A stretch of 64,000 nucleotides of DNA from Cranoglanis bouderius (GCA_023630585.1 CM042552.1:15167001-15231000), one strand, 5' to 3'. Counted from the first letter of the stretch, positions 1 through 12,340 are shown. A program made the numbers and translations. The notes: generated by a model not told the origin, from the sequence alone.

Positions 1-1148
1 TTTGCTTACACTTAAATAGGGACCTAGAAATAGTGCAGAATCTAGAATATAAAATATTGAAGATATTGCACATTTACTTTCTTTGTTTTAAATATTTCAA
101 GATTTTAAAACATTCTATTTAATTCCAATTTTAAATGAAAAAAAAAAAAAAATCTGGTCTCAGACACGCTGGTCTCAGACTTTTAGACCTCATTGTATAT
201 ACACAGCAGTGAATATAGCAGTATCATGCCATGCAACGCTTACTCCTAATTCACTGTTAACGAGCATATAGATTTCTCACCTATAGATTAATGCTGTGTA
301 AAGATTTAGGCAAAAACTGTTGGGGTAAACAAGTCATATACGCAGGGTCAGCATATATTCATGTGGAAGAATAGTAGATATACACTTATTTTCTCACAAA
401 ACGTGAATTTCTATTAAATAGATATTCATGATGCATTCACATGAAATACAGAATGAATTGCATGTCTGTTGTGCAGCTTTACGCAAGACAGTTTCCTGGA
501 AAAGCTACACTGTTTTACTCTATATCTCCAGTGGAATATAAACATCTGTATTCATACTGTTGGTAAAGATAGACAAGCTACATTTATGACATTCATGTTT
601 ATTAGATTTTACACACTTAATACAATCTAAGGTTGCAAATAAAAATACTTATTCTCTTTTGTTATATTTTATTTTCATAGCAAATTAAAGCAATTTATAT
701 CCAAATTAGCATGAAGTGTCATTTCAGCTTCTGGGCAGTACTTTATCTGAAAACACAAATATAAATTCTATTTATAGTTTTAAATATAAATGTGACAAAA
801 ACTACCAAGGGGAGTCCAATTAAATGGTTCAGTTGAATTAGTCAGTCTTCATATTTGTAAATAATTGTCTTTGCCTAAAAGTTCATTAAAAAAATTGCAC
901 CCTGCAATAAATTATTCTATGTGGAATAATATATTAAAATGTCATGCTAGAATTGTATACAATATGATTTTTTATTTAAAAATGTTAAACAAACAAGCAA
1001 ACAAACAAACAAATAAATAAATAGTTTAACTGTTGTAAGTGTGGCTTCAAATAAGAAAACAGAAAATTATTTTAATAACGTCATCTGCGCAAAATAGCTG
1101 CACTTATAAACTTATAATGGTATTGGATATAAATCCTCTATTATTCAT

Positions 1149-1290
1149 TAATTAATTCATCATCGGTAAACGCTTTATCCTGGTCAGGGCCACGGTGGAT
1201 CTGTAGCCTAGCATACTCAATCTGCCTACCTGCATGTATTTAGACAGTGGCTGGAAACCACAGTACCCAGTTGTGTCATACAAAATTTTG
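1149..1290 (+). repeat. Fragment of common teleost dispersed repeat
   Basis: The text 'cgctttatcctggtcagggc' is a hallmark of a high-copy fish repeat whose full form continues with a long A-rich, 'hundred-base' style body. Only the first ~120 bases are recognisable here. Other decayed pieces of similar repeats occur at 8640-8830 and 35862-35960. The class (SINE or DNA element) cannot be decided from this copy. Confidence 0.5.
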
Positions 1291-1596
1291 CATCTCTACT
1301 ACTGATTGGTAATTAATTGTCTGTATTATAATTATTACTTATGAAGGTAGAAAAAATGAATGAAGACCAGCTTTTGCTTGTATATTACTAGAGCATAAAC
1401 TGTGTGCATTCCAGAGTTGCTTAAAAGCACGTGAACATTTAAATTAAATTAGGAATTGAGTATGCCAAGAAAATGTGGAACAACTGAGATGAGAGAAAAT
1501 AATAGGAAACCAGAACCAAATGAATTTTTACGTTATGTGAATACCAAGGATGTGAAATCTCACACTCAAAAAACTGAGATTTTGAGCTTATGCCCC

Positions 1597-1653
1597 TAGT
1601 AAATAAATAAATAATGAATGAATGAATGAATGAATTAATTAATTAATTGAATG
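1597..1653. repeat. (AATA)/(AATG)/(AATT) simple repeat
   Basis: Consecutive tetranucleotide runs: AATA, then ATGA, then ATTA. Each is a short block with few interruptions. Confidence 0.8.
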
Positions 1654-3277
1654 AGGTGCCCCTGCTGGAGAGAACATAATTAAAGGCAAACTTCACAAGA
1701 GGTATGAGTGGAAACCTAAAGCTGAAATATGTATCTGAAACATATTTAATAAATTATGCATCCCTTATTTACTAATGGCCTATCGACTGCAGGTCCGTTG
1801 AGCCTGATAGGATGTCAGAGTTGCAGTGAAAAGCATGAAGGGTTGGAAGGATGAGAGGAGGGAGAGACAGCACTTAAAAGGGTCTCACTTCTCTCTGGGG
1901 AAGATAAACTAATCTTTTTATTCCATGCTTTCTCTCAAAGTGCTGTTTTTCTGCATCCATGACTCTCGAATGACAATTGAAATAAAAAGTGAGGATAAAT
2001 ATCTCACAATGATTTTCCGATTTAATGACATATCTTAATGAGTGACATCCAAAATGTGCTTTAAAAATATTCCATATTATTGTGTTTTAGAGTTAGCAGA
2101 AGATTGTACAAATGTTGTTACCTTTTCAAGATCTTATAAACTGACCTTCTGAATTGCCTAATATAAATCTTTTGACATATGGGGACCTTTAAACTGTGCT
2201 TTTTAAAACTGTATGCCCAAACAAAGGTCAGAATGTATTAAGAAAAAATGGCAATGCTTTTAGACAACATACATCTCATTTGGGGGTTACACTTGATGTA
2301 CTGATAGAAGTGGATCAGGATTAATATAAAGAAAAGAAAAGGAAAAAAGAAAAAAAATCTTTACACACACTTAATGATTTTTTTTTTTAACAGCAAGACA
2401 TCTCATGTAACACTGCTACACCATCTACAGGTTACTAAGGGTAACATCATACAGTTTGATAGAATCTGATAGAAAACATCTGCAACTATGAATATACACC
2501 ATGCATAGACTACCTTTACAAAGACATAGTTACACAATAGTAAAACCTAATAGTTTAATAATTAAATATTGTATGTTTAAAATAGATTTAATTAATAGAC
2601 AGATTCATTTTAGTTATTATATTTCTTTTTCCTCCCAGACAGAGAGATGCAGCAAGATGTCAGACTGCTACTGACCAAAGGCTGAAAAGCTGCTGAATTC
2701 CATCTTCGATGTTCTTATCTGGGACAGACCATTCACTCGTGTGGCACCACTGCTGGGAAATCAATGGTATCAATGGAGTCAGGACTAGATCGACACTGAG
2801 CACCTCCAGGAATAGGATAGCATTGTACAGTACCCAGGGACTCCAGAAATATACTGAAACAAGACAGTGGGCCTCAGTTTATTTCACTGTTTACATTTAT
2901 TTAGATGGTATTTAATGGTTGAAATGTAATGACAGAATGAATGAACGTCTTGCTTCTTTGGAATGTGAATCCTTGAGAGAACTAATGAAGAATCTATATT
3001 GAAAATCACATATGTGCAACTAATATGCAGTTTTGCACCTGTTCCTATTTTTATATAAATTACTACTGATACTGTCTGACAGAAATGTCTAACAAAAACT
3101 CATCTTTCTCCCTATTTTAGAAATAGGATGTGGATGCCTTTAATGAAAACCATAGTTAGATACCTTTAAAAGAAGCCTTTATTTTTCACATATAAATTCC
3201 ATTACAGAGAAATTCCTTCTTTGCATATTCCAGCTTGTTAAGAAGTTCAAAGTACAGAGAGCCTCTACAGCAGATGG

Positions 3278-3395
3278 GTTAAAGGCCTTGCTCAAGGGCC
3301 CAACAGTGGCAGCATAGGAGGACTGGGGCTTGAACCCCCAACTTCCTTATCTGTAATCCAGAGCCTTTAACCACTGAGCCACCACTGGTCAATAT
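3278..3395 (-). repeat. tRNA-derived SINE-like copy (reverse)
   Basis: On the minus strand this reads as a tRNA-like head (GTGGCTCAGTGGTTAAAGG), a B-box-like 'GGGGGTTCAAGCCCC' and the segment 'CACTGTTGGGCCCTTGAGC'. The same organisation recurs on the plus strand at 3478-3610, 56705-56930 and 62872-63050. It is a SINE-like family, not a tRNA gene: there is no cloverleaf beyond the promoter-like half. Confidence 0.65.
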
Positions 3396-3477
3396 CTTTG
3401 CAAAACATGTATTTTTGTACACCTTTGCAAAACATGTACTTTCAGGCAGCTTGCTCAATTCACTTGAGGCAGCTTGT

Positions 3478-3640
3478 TGGGCAGTGGTGGCTCAGTGCTT
3501 AATGCTGTGGGCTCCTGATTGGAAGGTTGAGAGTTCAAGCCCCAACCACCAAGGCCCTTAACACTCTCTGCTCCAGGGGGACCATATGACCCTGTGCACT
3601 GAGCACTTTGAGCTTCTTAAAAAGAAAAGAAATTTCACCA
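3478..3640 (+). repeat. tRNA-derived SINE-like copy (forward)
   Basis: Begins 'gcagtggtggctcagtgctt', has a B-box-like 'agagttcaagcccc' and the downstream 'aaggcccttaac' segment shared with the other copies. It lies about 80 bp from the reverse copy at 3278-3395, making an inverted pair. Confidence 0.65.
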
Positions 3641-5854
3641 TACTGTACTTCTACATGTGACAAAAATGTCTGTCTATTGGCATGGTCCACTGATGCCACT
3701 GTCCAATATATGCCACCAAAAACTCTTCCCTCAAATCCCCGTAAAGCATTTTTTTTGACTTTGCATGAGATATTATTAATATGTAAGAAAATCAATTAGC
3801 AATCTGCCATTGGAGCTGAGAGTGCAAGAATGCTTGCATATTCACTTCAGCTGACATCATTAAAAAAAGCATCTATTCCTGTCAGATTCCCCGACTTTGT
3901 TTAATTAGTGTCCACAATGATATTGAGCAAACTTTCAGGTACTTACCAAAATAATGTTGATTCTGTATGATTATCATAATAATGTATGCTGGATTGGAAA
4001 GTTTTCTACCTACATTACAAGGCTGTAAATTGGCTGCTGCAATGCATCTTAGAAACATGCTCTAATGTAGAGGGGGAAAAAAGATAGGTAAGTGCAAGGA
4101 AATGAAAATATAATTAATCATTCTGTCTAAGCTCTTAGGCTCTTTTAGTTCTCAAACAATCAGTGTTTAATGTGCTGCTGGATGTTTAAATACGTACTGT
4201 ATGTATACATAGTGTGGCTGCAATATATATTAAAAAAATAGTGTCCACAGAATATCCCACACTGGGTTGCATCTCATGTGTCTCATTGACCCCTTCCACA
4301 GCCACAATGCATCCTGGGAACCATTAAGGAAACCTGAGAACACCGCAACCACACAAGAAACACACAAACACAATCAAGCAGAGGGGATGGCTTACCAACA
4401 CCCCTGATGTGAAAGAGAGTGCTATAGTGAGGTGATGGTAGCATATTGATTGCTTAAATTTCCCTCAAATGCTCTGAGTGAGAGAGGCTTTATGAAAATC
4501 ACAGATTTTATAGTAAAACAATGAAAGCAAAAACACTTGATGAAAATGTGAACTTGACCATGTGTCCGTCTGCTATATTTGGCATTTAAGATCATATCTG
4601 GACACTTTTACTTACCCATCTCCATTGAAGAAGCTGATTCAGTGGACCATATTAGCGGTCAGAGCATGCTGGTCAGGCAGTCAGTGGTTTGGGGAGCAAC
4701 TACAGATCACTGACCGCAGCCTGCCATTGATCCCTCACTCAATTAGATTATTGTGGGCCCCAAACGGCAATGCCTGCAGAATCTCTGAGGCCTGCCGGAG
4801 GAAAGGCGAGAGGGGCATCAGGCTCAGGCGGATGGAAGGCAGTGGAGATAGATGGATGTGAAAACGAGTGAGCGGAGTGACAGTCCAGGGACCGATTGAT
4901 CTTCCCGTCATTTCCCTTCCACTCTCCTACTCTCTGTTCTCCTCCCTCCTCACTCTGTTTCTCTCCACATCCACCTCCCCCCTTGCTTGCTGTCTCTCAG
5001 TGTACAAATACTGTTGAGCTCCACTGTATTGGATTTATGAGTTAATGGGTATGTCAAGACATAACAGATTGGGAAATGAGGAAGAGGAGAAACGGTGGGG
5101 GGAGTTCTGTCTTCTCTCTGTCTTCACTTCCCTCTTTCATTCTTCCTCCTGTTTGGGATGTTATAGGGAAAGTGTGTAGATAAGTTTGCAAAGTGCAAGC
5201 TCATCAAATGATGAAGTAAAAGCAGGGATGTACTCTTCTGCTGTTTTATAGCCAACATAGTTTGGGGTGCTTGGTTCATGCATACTTTAATAATTATGAT
5301 TAAGACAAATCAAGTCAAAAGAAAATACATCTAAATCTTATTCTGTATAAGTCATTGTACATTATGTGCCCATGAAGCAACTAATCACATTGTTTCTTCT
5401 TTCCCCCATACCCAATTGTTTAGTAAAATGCTGCTTCTACTCTATCTTTAACTGATGAATTTCTTCTTGTAGACAACACCAGTAGTAGTATCTTCATAAA
5501 AATCAAAAAAATGGATAACAGGTTTCCACCCCTCTTGATGACCATGTCTGTAAGAAGAGGGCCTGCGAGGCCTGATGTCATGCACAGGGTTCTATCGATT
5601 CTTTATCTGGCCTGGCCAGGCAGCTGCAGGCCATCTTGTCATCAGGAGAGGGGAGGCAGATCCTCTTTCATCCCCTCATCGATTGCATCGCAAACCATTC
5701 CTGTGCTTCTGGCTGCCTTAGTACCACACTATGTTTAGTCCAGGTATCTGACACAAAACCAGTGGTGAAGTTCTTGGATCTGAGTTCTTTGGCTCCAAAT
5801 GCAGTATTTTTAAAAATATGCATTAAACTTTATTTTTAAGATTTACTTATATTT
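3641..5854. other. Intergenic DNA, no gene seen
   Basis: No supported coding sequence. Two stretches, 4730-4870 and 5511-5740, are less AT-rich and more complex than their surroundings and show no known repeat signature. They are candidate non-coding functional elements only. Between them lies CT-rich sequence and ordinary AT-rich DNA. Confidence 0.55.
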
Positions 5855-5959
5855 CTATGTTCGCCAGGTCATACAGAGAAGTAGCCTGGAACAAAGCAGT
5901 TTACAGAAACACAGAAAGTGTGTAACTTTACATAGGCTTTTTATTATTGAAGCGACTCG

Positions 5960-6082
5960 CTGCTGCTGTGGTAAGGTGGTGGCAGCGATAGGTCTGGGGC
6001 TTTCCCGTGAGTGCCGGGGGTGAGAGATCTCGGAGCTGCACAGGAGGAGAGCATTTCCGTTGCCGCTGTCATTGGTGTCTGT
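5960..6082 (-). repeat. Diverged LTR-derived segment fused to integrase remnant
   Basis: About 105 bases here, around 'aggtctggggctttcc' through 'gagcatttccgttgccg', are a diverged direct repeat of 7683-7788 inside the right LTR. The similarity stops where the integrase frame begins, right after the HPQTDT motif. This marks a deletion or recombination junction. The sequence left of it does not match the rest of the right LTR, so the two ends may come from different copies or subfamilies. Confidence 0.6.
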
Positions 6083-6084
6083 TT

Positions 6085-6574
6085 GTGGGTGGTAGACGGA
6101 CATCCTGATGTGTTTGACCTGCAATAGCTGGCAGAGGTCAGACATTAGTTTTGACACAAAGGGCGTACCTTGCTCGGTCAAGAGGTCTTTAGGGATTCCC
6201 ACACGGCTGAAGAGGAGAACAAGTTCTCTGGCAATGTTCCGGGAGGTGCCTTTTTGGAGTGGGAACACCCCAGGGTATCGGGTGGTGTAGTCCACAATGA
6301 CCAGTGGGTATTATGCTTCCATGCCTGGCCAGTGGAAACAGTCCTTCAGTTTTGCCAGGATGTTGGGGGTCCCCAGAAGGCCGCCTAGTGGGTATGAATG
6401 GGCCAGGTGCATAAGCAGGCTGATCTTAGAACGGGGGACCACCAGGAGGTTGAACGTTTGGCCCTGCCAGTTGGTGTGGTAGTAGAGGAGACCTCCTCTT
6501 ATAATGAAATATGAGTTGGGCAGCACCTGGTCGGCCTGCTGATTTTCCCCTTCTACTTGCAGCACCTGCCCCAA
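6085..6574 (-). pseudogene. Gypsy integrase remnant (zinc-binding and core)
   Basis: Two adjacent minus-strand frames encode integrase pieces. The first (6574-6311) carries the H2C2-type zinc-binding region, including 'HLAHSYPLGG' and the closing 'CFHWPGM'. The second (6295-6085) carries core-domain text: 'MDYTTRYPGVFPLQ', 'LLTEQGTPF' and 'YHPQTD'. A frame change separates them. Coding breaks off after YHPQTD at the junction with LTR-like sequence, so the C-terminal part is missing. In the family this protein inserts the element's DNA into the genome. This copy cannot do so. Confidence 0.8.
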
Positions 6575-6698
6575 CAGTGTTTTAGTTCAGTTTTAGTTTA
6601 GTTAGCGGCCGGGTTCTGCCACAGTCGTCTTTGCCATCTCCTGATCCTTGGTCTTCATGGGTGTGGATGGATCTGAGTGAACCCTGGCCAATCTCTCC

Positions 6699-7442
6699 CT
6701 AAAAGTAGATGCATAAGCAGCTCCGGTACCAATTTGGATTATCCCAGCAGGGACTGGGGAAGAACTGTCTTCGGTCCCCTCTGCTGATCACCAGGGTGGC
6801 CAGGGCGCACTCCAGTGCCTTGACCATCTCTTTGGGGGTGCCGAGGGACTGCATGCTGACCATTTTGTACTCTTCTGGTGGCAGAGCCCTCAAGAATTTG
6901 TCCATGGTAACCCACTCTGTGACTTCAATAGTGGTCTGCCTTTCTGGTTGTAGCCACTTCTTGGTTGTCTGCAACAGAATGTCATTTTGGCTCCTGGGGG
7001 TGGCCACGTTCATGTAGACCCACGTGTGGAACTCTGCCACCACATTGGTGGGGGAGAGTCCACAGTATGCCAAGACCTCCTCCTTGAGCGTGTCATAGTT
7101 GGCTGCCTCCCCCAGCAGGAGGGTATAGTAGGCCAACTGGGCCTCCCCTGTGAGGAAGGGGGCAATAATCTGAGCCCAGTCCTCCTTATGTGTGCAAGAA
7201 GGCCTTGGTGGTGACATCCGCCATTGTAGCTACTCAGCATCGTGGCGCTGGGAGTCTCGGAAAGGGTCAGGGAGAGGAGTGGCGGTGGCCATGTTCAGCT
7301 TACACAGGGCTGGCAGTTCCTCTGTAGCGGCATGGAGCCCTAGCGCCAGATCTTGAGTGACCCCCTGCTGCTGGAGGTTGGTCTCCAGAAGTTGCTTAAG
7401 AATTGGGTTTGTGGTGTGGGTGGGGGTTGGGTCTGTGTTCAT
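6699..7442 (-). pseudogene. SCAN-like gag remnant
   Basis: A plausible gag start lies at 7442-7440 (MNTDPTPTHTTN), about 20 bp inside the LTR edge. That frame ends near 7230 and coding continues in another frame as 'DWAQIIAPFLTGEAQ', 'LAYYTLLLGEAANYDTLK', 'CGLSP' and 'DKFLRALPPEE', the pattern of SCAN-domain-like capsid sequence in fish gypsy elements. A frame change near 7217-7240 and loss of the downstream protease mark it as a pseudogene. The region matches a structural capsid protein. Cellular SCAN zinc-finger genes are excluded because no zinc-finger array follows. Confidence 0.7.
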
Positions 7443-7460
7443 GTCTGCATTCTCCACCAG

Positions 7461-8031
7461 TGTAACAACTTGCTGCTGTGATGGGCAAAACACGGACACA
7501 GCAGAGACAGGACTGGTGCAAAGACAGTGAATTTATTTTCTTAGGGTGAGGGAGAAGTGGCAGGGTGATGGTGTAGGGAGTGTGAGCAGTGCTGGCTTTG
7601 AGAGTCGTAAGCTGAATTGGGTCACTGCGGAGGTGCGCCTCAGAGGGCTCCATGGGCCAGGTGTAATGGTGTGGACAGTAGGGGGGTGGCGGCGAGAGGT
7701 CTGGGGCTTTCCTGTGGGTTCTGGGTGTGAGAGCTCTCGGCGAGGCACTGGAGGTGAGCATTTCCGTCGTTGCTGTCATCGGTCTCTGCAAAGACAAGAC
7801 AGAAAATCAGCGTCAGTTTGAAGGCAAAATCTGCTCACCCCACTGCAGCTGTGGTGCCCTTTTATACTCTCTTGTCTCCTTTGTGAAGGTGAGGAGCTGC
7901 TGCAGTCATCATCAGCCGCTAGCCGTGCTCTATTCCTCCGCTCTATGGTGCTGTCTGTTCAGCACCCCATCAGCAGTCATGCGAGGAGTGCACAGTGCTT
8001 GGTGCGTGCAGACTGGAGGCCCGCTGTCACA
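7461..8031 (-). repeat. 5' LTR of the gypsy element
   Basis: On the minus strand the block runs from TGTGACAGCGG (8031) to GTTACA (7461), giving the TG...CA ends expected for an LTR. An AATAAA poly(A) signal (minus strand, 7532-7537) lies near its 3' end. 'TGGTGGAGAATGC' follows directly, in the usual primer-binding-site position. I could not assign a tRNA primer. Boundaries are inferred from ends and position, because the partner LTR is only partly preserved. Confidence 0.6.
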
Positions 8032-8059
8032 ATTATATATTGATCTAACATCTAAAATA

Positions 8060-9640
8060 TAGAAAAACCTTTGGAGCTAGATGAGAGAAAAAAATCATTT
8101 GTACAACTGAGCTTTCTTGTTTCAATCAATAACTTACATAAGTAAAATAAACAAGGAAAGAGACATGTGTCTGAATAAGTGCTATTTTTAATGCAAATGG
8201 CACATTTAGAAGTCCTCTCTTGACTCTGCATCTGCTTCTGGAAGTCATGTAGGATTACACAATATGGAAGATAGTGTGTGCAATGTGTTTAGTATATAAT
8301 GAGAATACCTTTCAAAATTATAGATACAAACAATTTGGTCAAAGATACAAAGATACAATGAGAGACTTACTAATTCATTTGTAGTGAAATAACAGCAATT
8401 TAACTAATGGTGCTGTTTTTTCCCCCCTCAGTTGCCATCCATGTTGTCTAGATTTTTTGTCTAGAAGATTTTGCAGTGAAGCAGAGCTGGTCATCATCAG
8501 CTCTCTCTCGTTAAGAAAAACACATAGGAATTATTCCACTTAGATGGTCCCGCCAGTCACAGTGGGTATAGTGCTCCTCATTTATCACCACTTGATGGTC
8601 TATTGTTCACTATACTATGCAAGGTTAAAATTTCACTAATCGCTTAATCCTGATCAGTGGAGCTTGGGAACACTGGATGTGAAACAAGAATACACCTAGC
8701 ATGGGATACCAATCCATCACACATACATAGACACAAAGGGGCAAAGGGGCAATTTAGGAGGTGGGATGAAACTGGAGAACCTGAAGGAAATCCACATGGA
8801 CACAGAAATCCCCCACATTTTACCAATAGATAAAAATATCACTTTGTATTGATACCCTTCATGCTGAGTGCAGATGACTCTGCATCGTCAGACCCCAGCA
8901 CCTCTGACAAGTCAGAGAGGCACTCTGTCTATACTGCATCTGATCATTTACTTGCCTCCTGCCCTTGGCAAAAGTGAGTACCTCTTCCTGTTTGCCAGAT
9001 TAAAATGGTTCAATAAGTGTTTCCATAATCCTTTCATCGGCCACTTACATTCCCCAATGACTTATACATGTTTATATTTTGCTGTTTTCAGTTTTATTTT
9101 TAATATTGTATGCAGATGTATAATGATAAAGGCAACAGTAGTATTAAGTTAGGTTTTCACAGCAAACCTAAGTGCTTGATTCTGATTTACAGCTCAAATT
9201 CTATTTTTAGATGCAAAGCACTTCATGGACCTGGCTTGTAACTCACTCACATACTCATTCATGCTTAGATCTAGATCAGCTAATTTTACAGATTAATTCA
9301 GCTAATTTTACTTGCGAGCATGGTTGCCATGATATAAGATTAACATGTCTATTGAACTCAGCACTCCCCACTGGCACTGTTTACTGTTTAATACTCTTTG
9401 GCTTGTTTTTAATATTTGCTAGGTCATGTAAGATTAGTTTTGTGATTAAATTTGCATTTGGGGTTATCATGATGTGACTATACTAGATTGTGGTGTCTGT
9501 CATATTAGCTTTGTGTAACATTATGCTACTTGATAAATCTATGATGAATATCATAGATGATGAATATTGATGCTTTGTTCTGATTGCACTCCTTCCTTGA
9601 CTGCTGTTTCTGCTTCTTTATCTCAGTGCACTGATGATAT
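8060..9640. other. Intergenic DNA, no gene seen
   Basis: No coding sequence recognised. A decayed piece of a dispersed fish repeat lies at about 8640-8830 ('cgcttaatcctgatcag', 'gggcaatttaggaggtggga'). The rest is AT-rich and unremarkable. Confidence 0.55.
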
Positions 9641-10876
9641 GCCTACTTACTGCTGTAGATACTTCAGGAAGCTACCAAACAGGAAGTGTGGCTTGGCGCA
9701 CTGACACAACGACATTGTGCACTGACACAAAACTTGGTAGGCCTCTTCATGACCATGACCTGAGGCTATGCAACAAATTTCGTGGCAGCACCACCTACTG
9801 GTCAAAAGTTACAATAACATGCTAAAAATGCTTATATCTAACTTCCATTTTTGCCACTCCTCCTCCAAATTTGGTTCAATCTTCACCAAATTTGGCTCAC
9901 AACATCTTGAGACCTCTCTGAACAAAATTTATCAAATGAATTTTGATATTCAAAACTGTTCTCCTGTAATGTGCTGGCAAATGCAAAAAAACAGAATGTG
10001 AGGGTGTATATCAGCAAAGCATCAATATATCATCATGAAACTTGATATCTTCAGTATCTTCAGGACCACGCCCTGAATGTATGCAAGAAGTTTCATGACT
10101 TTGCCATCTTGAGGTCAAGAACTTATATAATTTGAAGAATTTGTGCTAAATTCACAGTTCTTTTTTCCTATAATTCCCTGGACTATGCTGAAGTGAACAC
10201 ACACCAACATCTGAAATTTAAGTGTACTTTGTGTCGATCATCTTGGATTTTGTCAAAACCTGTTTTTTCACTACTCCTCCTACAAATTATGTCCAATCAA
10301 CACTAAATTTGGCTCACATAATACACCTGGATAAACAACTGACTACTGCCATTCTATCCATTCAATGTGCTATCCTACAGACAACACCTTACATACAGTG
10401 TTTAAAATAGCATTTGTATTGAACAAGTTTCAATAAAAAAAACACAATATAAGACAGATATAATTTTGGTGCAGATAGTTACACAAAGTGGGGAGGGAAA
10501 AGAATAAAACATAAATACCTTAGATGTTTTTAAATTGCAAGAAAAAAAAACGTTTTCAGTTCAGAGCAGTAGCAATCACAACCACAGGTAAAAGTAGCAA
10601 CAGACAACACCACAGGTCACAGCAGTAGTGGCAGCTGCAGCAGCAGTGTTGCCCATTTGTTCATCTAGACCTTTCCTCCTACAGTCAGAATTCCACCAAT
10701 GTCCATGTTCAATACATACGCATCATGAGTGAAGTACAAATCACTCCTGAATCCCTTTGCCTAAAGTTATGGGTCTGCTTTCTAGTGATTGCTTAGGCAA
10801 CAATTGCAGCATCTCTGTGAATGTGCAGCTCACTGAGTCTGGGTGCTTGGCTTCCGAAAATGCTGCTTGCATCTTT

Positions 10877-10877
10877 A

Positions 10878-10941
<64 letters not shown>
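10877..10941. repeat. (ATT)n microsatellite
   Basis: About 21 units of ATT, followed by an imperfect AGT/AGA-type trinucleotide run to about 10981. Confidence 0.95.
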
Positions 10942-11018
10942 GAAGTAGTAGTAATAGTAGTAGTAGAAGTAGTAGTAGTAGGGGTATTATTAACCCTATT
11001 GCAATTGTAAGGATTATT

Positions 11019-11082
11019 CTTTCTTCTTTTTCTTTTTCTTCTTCTTCTTCTTCTTCTTCTTCTTCTTCTTCTTCTTCTTCTT
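11019..11082. repeat. (TTC)n microsatellite
   Basis: Pyrimidine tract of TTC/CTT units, about 20 copies, with a few TTTTTC interruptions at the left end. It is a homopurine-homopyrimidine mirror tract. Confidence 0.9.
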
Positions 11083-11624
11083 TTATTCTTATATTATTTT
11101 TCCTGCCTTAAAACAAATCATGCAGACCAAACCAAAGTTGTAGTGACATGAAACTTGATCAACAGGTAGTACTCCCTCCCTCTGAACAGGCAAGCAAGAT
11201 GGGGCCGATTGGCCTAATGGTGGCGCTATAGCGCAGGGTTTTACTTCTTGGCACATATCTCATGAGCCTTGAGGCCTACAAACAATATTCCCTTTTCCAC
11301 TGATTATTTGGGTTCTCTGTTTTAGTAGTCAAATAAGCAAAGTATCTCACAAAATCAGAAACAAGTGAAACCAGGAAAATTCAAAATCAGAAACCAGTGA
11401 AACCAGGCAAATTCAAATGATGTACCATAGTGAAATCAAATAATGGCATGCAGTAGCTTCATATAAAATGAGACATTTTATCAGAAATGTTGAGTTGGAC
11501 AGATGTAAAAAGTCACATGAATTCTGATATTTCGGAATGACACATTGTGACTTATTGGATCTGTAGCAAATTTCAGCAGCATACATACAAGTGTCGTAAA
11601 TTGGAAAAGAAATTCTCAACTCAA

Positions 11625-12340
11625 CTCAACTCAATTTATTTATATAGCACATTAAAAACACACACACACATACACACACACACACATCAACAGCACTACA
11701 AACTCCAACAAGAACTGCATATACAAAGTGCGATCAATATCACAACACACATCTCAAGTACTCAGGATTCCCCCAATTCCCAAAGTATAAAAATATGTTT
11801 TCAGCTGGGACTTAAAAATCTCCACCGATGGGGCTAAGCGAATATAGAGGGGGAGATTATTCCATAATTTAGGATCAATGGCCATATTTAATGTGATTTT
11901 ACTGTTCAAACTGTCATGAAAGGACAAATCTGTTTCACATAAAATTATATGATTGGGGCACTTAGGCCTGCAGGGTGAACATGTCTTAAATGATGGCACC
12001 TTTTTGCCATCAAGGCAATTCCTATTAGAGTATTAGAGTAAACAATAGCACTTAAGATGATGCATGATGGTTTTAACAGCATCCAGAGTGTACTCTAACA
12101 ACTGTGTTTAAAAGCATTTCTAAAAAGCTGGGTTTTAAGAAGTTTCTTAAAACTGAAGTCGCTATATGCATTATTTTTGAGCTCTTCAGGAAGCATGCTC
12201 CAATGTCAGGCAGTGCTACAGCAAAAGTCTCTATCACCCATTGTTGAACTTAAGTTGTACTCTGTGTAATTAAGTTGTGGCGAATGTGGCTTAGAATTCT
12301 TTCCCTACCTCATTTACATGGAAGCATTTGATTGCACCAT
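11625..12340 (-). mobile_element. L2-like LINE remnant, 5'-truncated
   Basis: The left edge 'caatttatttatatagcac' is the 3' end typical of fish L2-type LINEs read on the minus strand. Minus-strand coding text at 11999-11754 includes 'DPKLWNNLPLYIRLAPSVE' and 'FKSQLKTYFY', the C-terminal reverse-transcriptase signature of this clade. Sequence at 12060-12340 resembles a second, more decayed piece ending in a similar motif. No intact frame survives. Confidence 0.7.

Larger units (their letters stand above)
1..3270. other. AT-rich intergenic DNA, no gene seen
   Basis: No open frame with recognisable protein character was found. The stretch is AT-rich with homopolymer runs and short simple repeats. 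It contains one dispersed-repeat fragment near 1149-1290 and an AATA/AATG/AATT tract near 1597-1653. Nothing else can be supported. Confidence 0.6.
5855..8031 (-). mobile_element. Broken Ty3/gypsy LTR element with SCAN-like gag
   Basis: Read on the minus strand from right to left: an LTR (7461-8031), a gag region with a SCAN-like fold signature (about 7442-6699), an integrase zinc-binding and core region (6574-6085), then a fragment related to the inner part of the LTR (about 6082-5960). Protease, reverse transcriptase and RNase H were not found, so the internal region is deleted. SCAN-type gag is known from Gmr1-like gypsy elements, where integrase precedes reverse transcriptase. The observed gag-integrase order could reflect that arrangement or simply a deletion. 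Frames are interrupted, so the element is inactive. Confidence 0.75.
9640..11300. repeat. Unclassified dispersed repeat tract
   Basis: Contains phrases typical of a high-copy fish repeat, such as 'gcagcaccacctactggtca', 'gccactcctcctccaaattt' and 'cctaatggtggcgctatagc'. The 'cctcctacaaatt...ccaatc...aaatttggctcaca' motif occurs at about 9858-9905 and again at 10270-10320, so diverged units are repeated in tandem. Two trinucleotide microsatellites lie within it. No coding potential was recognised. Confidence 0.5.
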
